A stretch of DNA of 64,000 nt from Galaxea fascicularis. Taxonomy: Eukaryota > Cnidaria > Anthozoa > Scleractinia > Euphylliidae. Positions 45,501-52,990 of the stretch are shown here, one piece after another; the first letter of the stretch is position 1, and the number at the start of each line of letters is the position of its first letter. The translations under genes and the position numbers were made by a program. Under the pieces are notes generated by a model that was not told where the DNA came from, did no database searches, and worked only from the letters and a program-made list of their open reading frames with translations. The stretch covers positions 22,407,225 through 22,471,224 of the forward strand of contig OX419344.1 in NCBI GenBank assembly GCA_948470475.1. Direction: 5' to 3'.

Positions 45501-48500
45501 TATGGGGTACAATGTCTTCCAAGTGGCCTTATTGTTACTTACTTATGGCCAATTTCGTGTGCGATGGTTAACGATGTCTGAAGGCCAATATCTTGATTCA
45601 TATTGCCACTTTTACTCTTACACATTTGGTTTATCATGGCGCGACCTGAGGAACACAAACACGAGTCCACTATTCAGCATCTTAATGCTTGTCTCAAGTT
45701 GTACGGTCTTCAACAATAGAGCGGTTTTCAACCGAAAACGAACTAACTACTCCGACCAATCACAACAGAAGCAAACGGTGCAATGAGCCAATCAGAATAC
45801 TGAGCAAATACACGTAGCAAAGCGCTGAAAATGCGCGCGCAATTAACTTTCGATACTCAATTGAAAACTGCTCTTATAGTATCATCAAAGATGGCTTACC
45901 TCCTGACATATTGCTGTAAACAATAGAAAAGACATGTTAGCAATTAGTAAATTAGACGATGAAAAAAAGGAGACAGACATCCAAAATAACGAACTACGTA
46001 AATACAGGAAAGGAGAAAATACAGTACTTTAAAACCGCCTACATCTAATTTTTGAGTCTGTGTAACCATTCAGATGAAATTTACTGATCAGTACTTTCCT
46101 GTGCCGCTGTGTGTTGTGCCGCACAAGGTCCGTTTAAACATTTCTTGATTGTGAATTAAATCTTAAACTGCCACGATTTACTAGCAGAGAATCTGGAACT
46201 GCAAGAGTCGAATTTCATTTCCTTTTTGTTATTTCCCACAGCTGGTGTTTTCACCTTATACTTACTCTGTAACGTAGCTAAACACATCAAAATGATCCCG
46301 ATCACTGTCAGGTTTCTTTATATACTTGGATGCCCAATTTGCCAGTTTGGTCATCTTCGTACGATCGGGGTCTCCAGGGAGGAAATTAAGCTGAGCAAGA
46401 AATATGATATAATGGGTATGCTTCAAAGATTATTGTATTCATTTGCCATTTCTCCCAGCTCACCAGACCTTTGACACCCGAAAATCGCCTTCTCCCTGTT
46501 CCTTCAGATGGCCTGTCCAGGAGGAGAACCTAATGAAAGTCCCTCAGTGTCTGTCTGAGTGTCTCACTATCCCATTTACTGTATTTACCCCGTATCCTCT
46601 GTTTTAGTAGGGAAATTCGGTCCTTTCACTTTATGTTCTCTAGCTCAAGCCTCTATCGTAAGCCAGATCTAGTTTAGAATGGTCTATTATCACTCCCATC
46701 AAGACAAGTTCAAAAACGTGAAAATAATATTGTGTTGAGTGTCACTCATTTTCACTCATAAATTTTCCGCGCGCTGCTGTTTTTTATTTCATGCCTTCGT
46801 GCAGCTGCATTTTGTAATAGTAGCCGGGTGATGCCATCGAATTCAAGATGGCGACATGTCGGAAAGTAGAAAACAAAGACAAGAAATAATCATTAGCGAT
46901 GTTTTGCCGCTTATCTTTCCATGTTTTGAGATAACATTTCGAATTCCCACATTATTTGCCACAATCTAACGTCGATGTGTTATAACACTAGAGGTTCCCT
47001 TTCACATTTCTTAGGTTTTTTTATTTATTTGATTATCGCTAACGTCTTAAAATCACCAACATATTGTGTTTTCTGAACGATAATCCAATTTTACCTTTAC
47101 AACTGAGGAAACCACTGTCGAAACATTCACGAGGCTAGCTATTAGATCTTTTAAATAATGAAGGTTGTATCCGGCTAATCTTGCACGAACAAGGTATATG
47201 ACCCTAGGGATATATGGAACCTCCTCCGGGTAGTAGAAACCCCTCACCCGCCCGCTCATTCCTATTCTCAGCACCTTTGTTCTAAGAAACCAAAGAAGTA
47301 TCATACCCTTTGAGGTAATACAACATATATACCTGTGGCTGAAATTAAGCGCAGGAAAAGAACGTTCTATTCCTATCGATCTCCTTATTTCCCGTTAATA
47401 ACAGAATTTTTGATGCAGAAATACCGCTTCGTACCTGATTTGCCTCTGATGTGATATGGATGATCTTGGTCACGAGATAATAAACCTTGTATTTTCCTAT
47501 CGAGGGATCTTGATACATACCTGCAACCTGAAAGAAAACCACAAATTAGGAACCTCAAACTGATTCACCGGGTGATACTGGATCTGACGTTTTTTCTCAG
47601 AGGCCTTAGCGATCTTCGGCCATTTTCGGCAAACTTTCCACACGTTTCGAAAGATGATCCGAAATGATGTTCTGACTTTTAGGTAGTTATATGTGTCAAT
47701 GGAAAGTATTACCTCGTTTAAACGAAGACCAGCCATAATTTGTGAAAGTACGATTAACCAGCAGTTCAATGATTCAAAATAAAAGAAACTTTTCAGTTCA
47801 GTTTGCTAGCGACTTTTGTTCGTACGAGAAAAAAAAAAAACAAACCTCTGGTCTGGGCAAACAACTGCTTGGAAATTCGACATACGTTAAGGAAAAAAAA
47901 ATCACGTCTGCCAACTGCTTTGAACAGCAGATCTTACAAGAAAGAACCCGTTTATGCCCTTGGAGTTCTTGGGTGGAGTCCGGAGTTTGTGTTCCCCCCC
48001 CCCCCCACCAGAATGTGAATGACACCAGGTCGCAGGGTCATAGAAACAAACAAACAAACAAACAAACCGAAAAGAATGCTGATCTCGATCGGGGTTAATA
48101 TTGCAGTATGATTGCTGTTCAAAGGAAGAGTTACCTCTCCTACCAGATGATGTTACAAAATACTCGAATGTACCGGGAACACTGTTCCTTCATCATCAAT
48201 TTCGTCGATGAAAAGAATAGTACCGAAACGTCCGAACATTTGCATTACATTACTGAAGTAAACATGTGTACTTCAAAGATACCCACCATGTTAGCTATGA
48301 CAAGAAGCACATTGGTGTAATTGTCCTCATGATACTTGTCAACAAAACTTTGAGGCACAATAAGTGCGGCTTCCATGTATTTAAAACCATCAGAACTACT
48401 GTTTGTTGCTCGAGGTTTTCTGAGATGTGTAGATCTCTTGAGGCGATCGTTTACTGAAAAAGAAGTATAAATATAGGTAAGCTCAGACAGGAAAAACAAA

Positions 48501-51500
48501 ACGTGAACTAAACTGAGTCTAGTGGGGTTCCGGGGGTTAGCTATAGAAGTCGGAACTAAGCCGTTTTTTCGCCTAAACTATCGTGGAGGAAAAAAGGAGT
48601 GGGAGCCAGGAAGAAAAGGGGCGGGGTGGGGGTAAGGGTGGTGGGAGAGGGAAGGGTTCTAAACGGGTGGGAGACTGGAAGTGCAAAGGAAGAACTCGGG
48701 TTCAAATGCAATTTTAAAAGGACGGGCGGGAGTCGGGAGAACAGGGAATAGGATGCAGGATGTAATGACCCCGCCCTACTATCACCCCAAGCACTACCTG
48801 TACGTCTGGGATAGACTAAACGAGAGAGTTAATATAAACCGTATTGTACTGGTCTTTACTGAGGGTCCTACGTAATAACGTCCACACACAAACCTGATTT
48901 CTCGGCTTGACAGCCTGAAGTGCCTCGTTTTAGTGGTGGTCCTCTGTAGATCAGATGCGGTATAGTGTCAGCGCTTCTTCTCACACGCTTAGCCAAATGC
49001 GAGGGAAGCGGTTGTACAAAGAACGTCTTCCCTGATGTCCTTATCATGCCCGTCTTTTGGAATAGAAAAAAAAAAAAAAAGAGAAAACACGGTTACGCTA
49101 ACGTCCTCATTCATTAAAAAGGTGACAACGACAACATTGTATACAGTTAATCCTTCACGCCCCAAGCGAGACTATACAACCCCAAGTTTCTCCTTACTGT
49201 GTTGCTGCTTGTTCCGGAAAATGTTGAGACTCTTTTAAAGTATCTAAACTAGAGACGAAGGACAACTTTGAAGGAATGTAAACAGCTGTGAACAGCTTAA
49301 ATCTCAATTTGAAATCAAGAGTTTTAGATTTCGAGATCAAGCATCTACATATAATTGTGATCATATTAACGGTATGCTTTATCTGTCACCGCAGTAATAA
49401 AGTATATCTTTCTCACCAGGCCCTTATCACTTCTCATCGCCACTAAGGAGTCTGGGTCGGACGACACTTTACCCAAGAAGAACTTATTTCTCGGCGCAGA
49501 TTGAGTCGTTACTACTCCCCCTCCGTGGTGTGTTTCAATGACCAAATTAGGTGCCATGAGCATCAGGTTTCTTTTTAACCTAATCTGTAGTTTCGATCCA
49601 AATGCATGTAGTTTATAATGTAAAACATCTTGATCACGCAAATTCCGCTTGCGACGAAAGTGAGACAATACTCTTCCATTCGATTCTGTTTCGCGCGGAG
49701 TAATTACATCATATTCAGGAACTGCAGAGATTCATAAAAAGGACGGAATAATTAGTTGATTCATTGGACAAAGGCAGATGTATCTCTGATATATGAACGA
49801 GCAAATGAATGAGTGATTGATGAATGAAGTACTGTCGCGTAAGAAAAGAAATGGTTTATGAGTTGATGGACAGAACAATGGGTGGGTGAATTAGAATAAA
49901 TTACTACAGTGCTAATGTAGCAGGATTTAGAGTACATTTCATTTGAACATAAATTGGGCTTAATTGGCCACAAAATATGGGTTATTGGTCATCCTTTCTG
50001 GAGGCATAAAATAGCCCTTCCTTGTCTTCGTTTCGACTACCTTACAGGGGGTTATTTCTGTCCTATTTGCTTGGTTCCAAATGGGCTCTATTCCAAATGG
50101 GCTAAATTAGACCCAAAAATAATACTGTATTTTACTCACCGAAACGGCTTTATTTTCGGGGCTAAAACAGATCTTTTCAATTTACAGTGAATGAATGAAA
50201 GAAAGCAGTCATGCATGTACGGATGAATGAATGATTGAATGAATGACTAAGCTCGATCGGTTTATTCCAATGCTTTTACAAATAATTAACTTACTTTCAG
50301 AGTGGTCTTTGACACCGAAGTAAACCTCTATTTCCCTCCTGGTCATAAGATGATGGACATTCTACGGGAAAAAATTGTGAGGGACGGATTAGAGCGATAG
50401 AATCCAGGAACAAAGCTTCCTTAAATACCACAAATAAACCCCCTGAAAATCAAATAAACACACCCAAACTCTCGATGATCTCTGTCGCAAACATCCCCCC
50501 GATAACACGCTTACTGAAGCACGTTTCAAAGGTGAGGGAACTTCCAACCTCCTTTAAAGTTCTTGTTCGATAACTGATAACACTACACGAATTTTTTGAA
50601 ACAACAAAACGGCGAATGGAAAAAGTCGGTCAATCTTGTTGGGAAACATATCGCGTTACGTAACGCAACACAACGTGCCTTAAGCCCGCCGCACACTTGA
50701 GGAAAGAGCTGAGCAAAATTCCTCGCGAGGCAGTTAGCTCAGCCGTTTCCTCACGTGTGCGGCAAATTTGCGGTGAGAAATTCGCCTCGCGAGGCGATGA
50801 GGAAAATATCAAACATGTTTGATATTTTTTTATCGCCTCGCGAGGCGAATGTCTCACCGCAAATTTGCCGCACACGTGAGGAAACGGCTGAGCTAACTGC
50901 CTCGCGAGGAATTTTGCTCAGCTCTTTCCTCAAGTGTACGGCGGGCGTTACTCTAAAAATCGCGTCTAGTTCAATTTTTAAAGAGATAAAGCATGTATTC
51001 GGAATTGACAGGTTAATTGCTTTCAGTTAATTGCTTTTAAATGTAACGTTCGTGATGTGTTCTTAGGAGAAGAATACCACATGTACTTATCATATGCGAA
51101 CAATAGTAACTTTAAATGCCGAAACAGTTTAGGAAAAGAGTTGTGATTAGTTCGAATGAATGTACGGTGTGAGTGGACGTGGATTATTTTTGGGAATAAA
51201 GAAAGATATATAGTCCAAGTTTCGAGTGTTAATTGAGTGTGGATATTCCCGAACAAATATTGTGAATTGAAGAGTTACAGATCACCCAATTTATACCTTA
51301 AGCGGCGTTCTTCGATAACACAAATGTTGACTTTCATGGTCATTTCTTCTTGAGGAGAAAAAATGACTTGAGAGAAATCAGGACCTCAAAGGTGTTACCT
51401 TGATAGTGTTTCCCACGTATTCATTTACAATCAAAAAGAAAAAAAAGAAAGAAAAAGAAAACATTCTACATAAGTAACATAATCTCACCTTTTTGGTTTT

Positions 51501-52958
51501 CCCTATCACTGTACCAACTGAAAAGGATAAGAACATTTTCATCAAATAGTCAAACTTAACAAAGGGTAAAATTAGTAACAAATTCTCCTTCAATCATCAA
51601 ACAGAACTTTCCATTTATATTGAATTCGCAAAATTGCTTGTAAAGTGCTCCAGAATTACGTTTTTTTCAAGACATCTGTGCCCAAATGTTCAGAGGATTA
51701 TAATTAATAATAATAATTATTATTATGCGGATTTTCCACAAGAAAAAAAATGATCAAATGTGCATTACATATTTAAAAGACAGATAATATACATCAAAAT
51801 AACATGACATCTATGAAAATATAAAAATATGTTATCATAACAATGAGGATATAAGACGAGGCTAATTAAAATTATAACAATAAAAAAGAAGTTTGTCGTA
51901 GGCGATCTTAAAAAAGACGTGTCTTCAGATGGCGCTCAAAAGTGGAAATATCGCGGATATTGCGAAGCTCAAACTTAAACTCAGCTACAGTAAACGACCT
52001 GCCACCCAGAGTTACTTTGGTCATTATTGTGGGCGCTGCAAGCAAAATCTCACGGGGGAGGATCTAAGATTGTATACCCCTTGCGAATTGATAGAAATTA
52101 ACCCCTGAATGTAGACAGGAGCTAAGCCATGGAATAATAAAATCTTAAAATGAACATGTTGTTTAACCGGCAGCCAGTGCAGCGCAAGCATTATCGGCCC
52201 GATAATGCTTGAGCTGCACTGTTCTGAAGCGCGTTGCAGCATTTAAAACGTGTTAGACCTTGTTAAGATGAGAAGCAGGAATACCATGAAGAGAATGTTG
52301 CAATAATCAACTCGCGAGGTAATGAAAGCATGCACCAAGGTCTTCGTTCCTTCCGAACTTAAGGACGTGTGTTATGTAAATGATAAAAAGTTGCGTTGCA
52401 GAGTTTGGTGATATATGTCGACATACTAAGTTTAGGATCAAACCAGGAACCAAGGTTTCTGACAACTGCCGGGTTTGTCCTAGTTACGTGCTTGTATACA
52501 GTGTGAAGAAAGGCGGTCCAAGACTGGACCCCTGAGGCACGCGGTGAGATCGGATAGGTACGATGTTAACCAGTCCAACACCTTACCGGTAACACCAAAT
52601 CTTGACCTTAGTCGATCAAGAAGGGTGGCATGACGCACAGCATCAAATGTGCAAAATGACCAAGAGAGTGACCTTCTCAGTGTGCATCCATATTCAGCAA
52701 GATATCGTTCTTAACTTTTAGCGGCGCAGATTCTGTACTGTGATATTCTTTGTACGCCTATCTTCCAAAATGCATATGATTGATCGTTAAGTGATCTGTA
52801 CATCTCCTTCTTGCCAGCCAAACACGAGACGCGCTAGTGACATGGTTGACCTATACTTGCCGGAACATGCTCACAAATCTTATGTAAAGTATGACCTGGG
52901 AAGGCAAACATTTACCTGTGCACTCAAGCAAAGTTAGGAAAACAAGAAAGGACCACAT
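27565..52958 (-). CDS. Membrane-anchored ADAMTS-like metalloprotease (about 1,039 aa, 26 exons)
   Basis: Exons, 5' to 3': 52916-52958, 51489-51517, 50295-50361, 49417-49721, 48894-49053, 48287-48453, 47435-47527, 46266-46390, 45900-45913, 45543-45645, 44740-44871, 43860-44022, 41256-41351, 40196-40335, 38968-39031, 38325-38373, 37491-37612, 36777-36900, 34975-35064, 33668-33831, 32346-32478, 31060-31186, 29902-30112, 29299-29512, 27806-27919, 27565-27635. Phases agree throughout. Modules: signal peptide, propeptide, reprolysin zinc protease, disintegrin-like, TSP1, Cys-rich, spacer, two TSP1, short Cys region, Ser/Thr/Pro stalk, transmembrane helix (988-1012), short tail. It should act on matrix at the cell surface; known ADAMTS enzymes are secreted, so the anchor is odd. 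Least sure: the acceptor at 38373 (38380 is an alternative) and the last exon, where no polyadenylation signal was seen. Confidence 0.85.
28181..28404 (+). repeat. Microsatellite-like gatgat / gacgac tract
   Basis: Trinucleotide-type repeat of gatgatgat and gacgacgac with substitutions, lying in the last ADAMTS introns. Frames reading long Met/Thr/Asp or His/Ser runs across it are artefacts. A shorter (gat)n tract lies at 29129-29175. Confidence 0.9.
30425..30545 (+). repeat. Degenerate tandem repeat ccctctatattaagcccc
   Basis: About seven drifting units of roughly 17 bp (ccccctctctataaagcccc, atctatattaagccctttct and so on) lie in the ADAMTS intron between exons 29902-30112 and 31060-31186. 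It resembles the tandem array at 31250-31436 in composition but not in exact unit. Confidence 0.6.
31250..31436 (+). repeat. Tandem repeat of about 13-15 bp, unit cccctattaaacgg
   Basis: About thirteen units of ccccctattaaacgg lie in tandem between two ADAMTS exons. Both strands read open as (LLNGP)n or (RGPFN)n, which is a property of the repeat and not evidence of a gene. Confidence 0.9.
32081..32245. repeat. Dispersed repeat with core gctgacgtttcgacaccatg
   Basis: The block acttggtgaagtatgatcgt ... gctgacgtttcgacaccatg ... agcggaagtaaccatctgag matches the arms of the foldback at 40501-40680 (gactgacgtttcgacaacct, cagcggaagtcat). It is intronic in the ADAMTS gene. Its tcgaaacgtca word on the minus strand is shared with Penelope-like ends, but the rest of a hammerhead core is not evident here. 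Confidence 0.55.
32530..32601 (-). repeat. tRNA-derived SINE, downstream half (split)
   Basis: On the minus strand, gatattggaaagtcgtaggttcgactc supplies the anticodon-arm side and the B box (ggttcgactc) of a tRNA-like sequence, followed by a short tail. The matching upstream half is at 32821-32865; a 219-bp insertion separates them, flanked by the direct repeat ctggtttgcat. Confidence 0.65.
32602..32820. mobile_element. Penelope-like element end pieces inserted into a SINE
   Basis: The insertion starts acacaaatttggttttatca and ends near ataaaaccaaatttctgtgt, with the two pieces in inverted orientation (gattcgagcgttagcccttc against ctctgacgaagggctgacgc). ctggtttgcat at 32591-32601 and 32821-32831 is an 11-bp target-site duplication. 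The plus-strand piece holds a hammerhead-like core (ctgacga ... cgaaacgtc, 32703-32730). Matching ends occur at 33165-33300 and 34440-34544, the latter attached to a GIY-YIG coding fragment. Confidence 0.65.
32821..32865 (-). repeat. tRNA-derived SINE, upstream half (split)
   Basis: On the minus strand, gtctcctgtagctcagtggt followed by agggcatgcaaaccag is a tRNA 5' half with a clear A box (tagctcagtggtagggc). It pairs in its acceptor stem (tctcct) with gggaga in the other half. The T stem is degenerate, so this is a SINE or tRNA pseudogene, not a working tRNA. Confidence 0.65.
33160..33300. mobile_element. Penelope-like element end, inverted pair with hammerhead-like core
   Basis: On the minus strand 33200-33171 reads ctctgatgaagggttaatgc then tcgaaatgtc: the conserved CTGATGA and GAAA boxes of a hammerhead ribozyme, around a stem-loop. 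An opposite-strand partner (ctctgacaaacggctcgaaa) follows at once and has lost the core. The outer part ccggtggcctatttgcattt ... ttgataaaaccaaattttcg matches 34493-34544. Confidence 0.6.
34053..34349 (+). pseudogene. GIY-YIG endonuclease fragment of a Penelope-like retroelement
   Basis: Ninety-eight open codons end in a stop. They begin [20 protein letters not shown], with the GIY-YIG-type LYIGETG motif, then [35 protein letters not shown] and [16 protein letters not shown] at the end. The conserved Cys pair before the motif and the RHF..NH spacing fit the endonuclease domain of Penelope-like elements (PLEs), where it follows a reverse transcriptase. The reverse transcriptase is missing, so this is a 5'-truncated dead copy, antisense within an ADAMTS intron. 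Its 3' end runs on to about 34544. Confidence 0.85.
34350..34544 (+). mobile_element. 3' end of the Penelope-like element with decayed hammerhead-like motif
   Basis: After the stop codon comes a non-coding tail containing ctctgacgaagggctaacgc and tcgaaacctc (34446-34475), a hammerhead-like core whose final cgtc is changed to cctc. The end reads ggtggccaatttacattacc ... actgataaaaccaaattctt, matching the pieces at 32602-32820 and 33160-33300. Confidence 0.6.
34555..34925 (+). repeat. Simple repeat tract (gact)n then (gaat/gaac)n
   Basis: Runs of gactgactgactgactgact with ggct variants occupy 34555-34690, followed by gaatgaat-, gaacgaac- and gaaagaaag-type units to about 34925. The tract directly follows the 3' end of the Penelope-like element. 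Confidence 0.85.
35505..35672. repeat. Short foldback repeat with tgtgatttcaaaa arms
   Basis: tgtgtgatttcaaaa (about 35507) pairs with ttttgaaatcacacg (about 35607), and gtaattgaact (35537) pairs with agttcaattac (35660), a staggered inverted arrangement. It is non-coding and intronic in the ADAMTS gene. Confidence 0.45.
35849..36132. mobile_element. Inverted-repeat element with tatccatcaaatattttcgc ends
   Basis: The left end tatccatcaaatattttcgc then tcacgcgcgatt, with ggcatcacgta, is the reverse complement of the right end (cacgtgatgcgtttagacct, gcgagcgaaaatatttgatg). Inner copies of the word tgctcggatatttgt also mirror each other. It lies in an ADAMTS intron. Confidence 0.75.
39974..40175. 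mobile_element. Short inverted-repeat element with G/C homopolymer inner arms
   Basis: agggaaggaccattagaaaa followed by gttatggggagg and a G run (39974-40013) is the reverse complement of 40132-40175 (a C-rich run, then ccataacctttctaatggtc, tgtccct). The arms are about 40 bp and the loop about 115 bp. It sits just beside the ADAMTS exon that carries the first TSP1. Confidence 0.7.
40501..40680. repeat. Foldback repeat, arms about 85 bp
   Basis: aagcacgatcgtccgggtga ... gactgacgtttcgacaacct, cagcggaagtcat is mirrored by atgacttccgctcaggctgt ... tcacccggacgatcgtgttt. A diverged single arm lies at 32081-32245. The element may be a pair of retroelement ends in inverted orientation. Confidence 0.65.
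41760..42906 (-). pseudogene. Frameshifted copy of a cnidarian zinc-finger / recombinase-like multicopy gene
   Basis: From 42906 the frame reads [17 protein letters not shown], a C2H2-like segment ([20 protein letters not shown]), then [18 protein letters not shown] and RCFKFLKLK. Near 42475 the frame shifts; the next continues [55 protein letters not shown] and [20 protein letters not shown]. After a stop near 41967, homologous text goes on in other frames ([42 protein letters not shown]). At least two frame breaks make it a pseudogene. I associate the family with mobile-element-derived coral proteins, possibly tyrosine-recombinase related; this is from memory. It lies in an ADAMTS intron on the same strand. 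Confidence 0.65.
43068..43248. mobile_element. 180-bp palindromic foldback element, copy 2
   Basis: Same element as 21421-21602: arms taataggccatttccgagtt and actcggaaatggcctatta. The loop (gtgatggtaattagttctac ...) is the reverse complement of the loop in the first copy. Outside the element the flanks read ttaa on both sides. It lies in the intron between ADAMTS exons 12 and 13. Confidence 0.85.
43445..43790 (+). repeat. Degenerate satellite with periodic ggaac words
   Basis: ggaac or gaacaa recurs some eighteen times at roughly 17-22-bp spacing (caaaagggaacagtcttttt, aaaacggaaccattaatggg, aggaacaattgttcctcaa). The palindrome gggaacaattgttcc appears within two of the units. There is no convincing coding sequence. 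Confidence 0.6.
45200..45302. repeat. Two tandem copies of a 50-bp unit
   Basis: gaaacaacaaccgtgattgg followed by cttaggaaaagcgtagtttc (about 45202) is repeated at about 45253 as gaaacaacaactctgattgg, cttcggaaaagcatggtttc. Open frames on the minus strand across 44943-45312 come from this repeat and its neighbour, not from a gene. Confidence 0.7.
45718..45874. mobile_element. MITE with agagcggttttcaa ends
   Basis: agagcggttttcaaccgaaa at the left pairs with caattgaaaactgctct at the right; the 157-bp element is non-coding. It sits directly between the 14-nt microexon and the AHEIGH exon of the ADAMTS gene. A diverged copy is at 21202-21420. Confidence 0.7.
48601..48665 (+). other. G-rich tract, possible G-quadruplex
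   Basis: aggggcggggtgggggtaag followed by ggtggtgggagaggg contains at least four runs of three or more G with short loops. It lies in the intron between ADAMTS exons 5 and 6. A similar G-rich tract is at 21738-21785 in the GTPase-kinase gene. Confidence 0.4.
50681..50950. mobile_element. 270-bp near-perfect palindrome (foldback element)
   Basis: The left arm taagcccgccgcacacttga ... ctcgcgaggcgatgaggaaa mirrors the right arm ending ctcaagtgtacggcgggcgt. The centre is atatcaaacatgtttgatat at about 50806-50825. Inner symmetric words include cctcgcgagg (four times) and the acgtgtgcggcaaatttgcg arm. Only a few mismatches break the two arms of about 130 bp. It is intronic, upstream of ADAMTS exon 3. 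Confidence 0.9.
51905..52645 (-). pseudogene. Decayed L2/CR1-type LINE reverse transcriptase fragment
   Basis: Minus-strand pieces read [26 protein letters not shown] and [14 protein letters not shown], then [20 protein letters not shown] and [20 protein letters not shown], and near the end IRDIST-like text before FKIA. These match the C-terminal part of L2/CR1 reverse transcriptases, with stops, frameshifts and an internal deletion that removes the catalytic YADD region. It ends in a tail with taataataattattatta (51705-51725). It lies in the first ADAMTS intron. Confidence 0.7.
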
Positions 52959-52990
52959 CCTTGGGGGAGAACGCTTTCTGTGCAATTGAC

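Larger units (their letters stand above)
44740..48453 (-). other. ADAMTS metalloprotease domain exons
   Basis: The domain starts near residue 226 ([20 protein letters not shown]) and continues through exons 47435-47527 ([16 protein letters not shown]) and 46266-46390 ([20 protein letters not shown]), a 14-nt microexon (45900-45913, DNMSG), 45543-45645 ([20 protein letters not shown] and AHEIGH) and 44740-44871. The zinc site HEIGHNLNLGHD (364-375) spans the last intron, its Asn codon being split. A Met-turn YIMS follows (385-388). Catalytic Glu365 and all three His are present, so an active enzyme is expected. Confidence 0.87.
48287..52958 (-). other. ADAMTS signal peptide and propeptide exons
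   Basis: The first coding exon gives [14 protein letters not shown], a short signal peptide; the frame is also open upstream to an acceptor at 52990, so a 5' non-coding exon probably exists. A 29-nt exon (51489-51517) links to [17 protein letters not shown] and EYDVITPRE, then the typical propeptide run LHYKLHAFG and [11 protein letters not shown]. Exon 48894-49053 holds [16 protein letters not shown] and a basic site KRVRRS (170-175). A second furin-type site RLKR (205-208) lies directly before the protease domain. Confidence 0.8.

Noticed and set aside
44872..46265. Loss of the zinc-binding exon, which would make the ADAMTS a dead protease
   Set aside because: Exons 46266-46390 and 44740-44871 can join in frame without it, which suggested loss. 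Closer reading found the AHEIGH exon at 45543-45645 and the 14-nt microexon, whose phases fit exactly.
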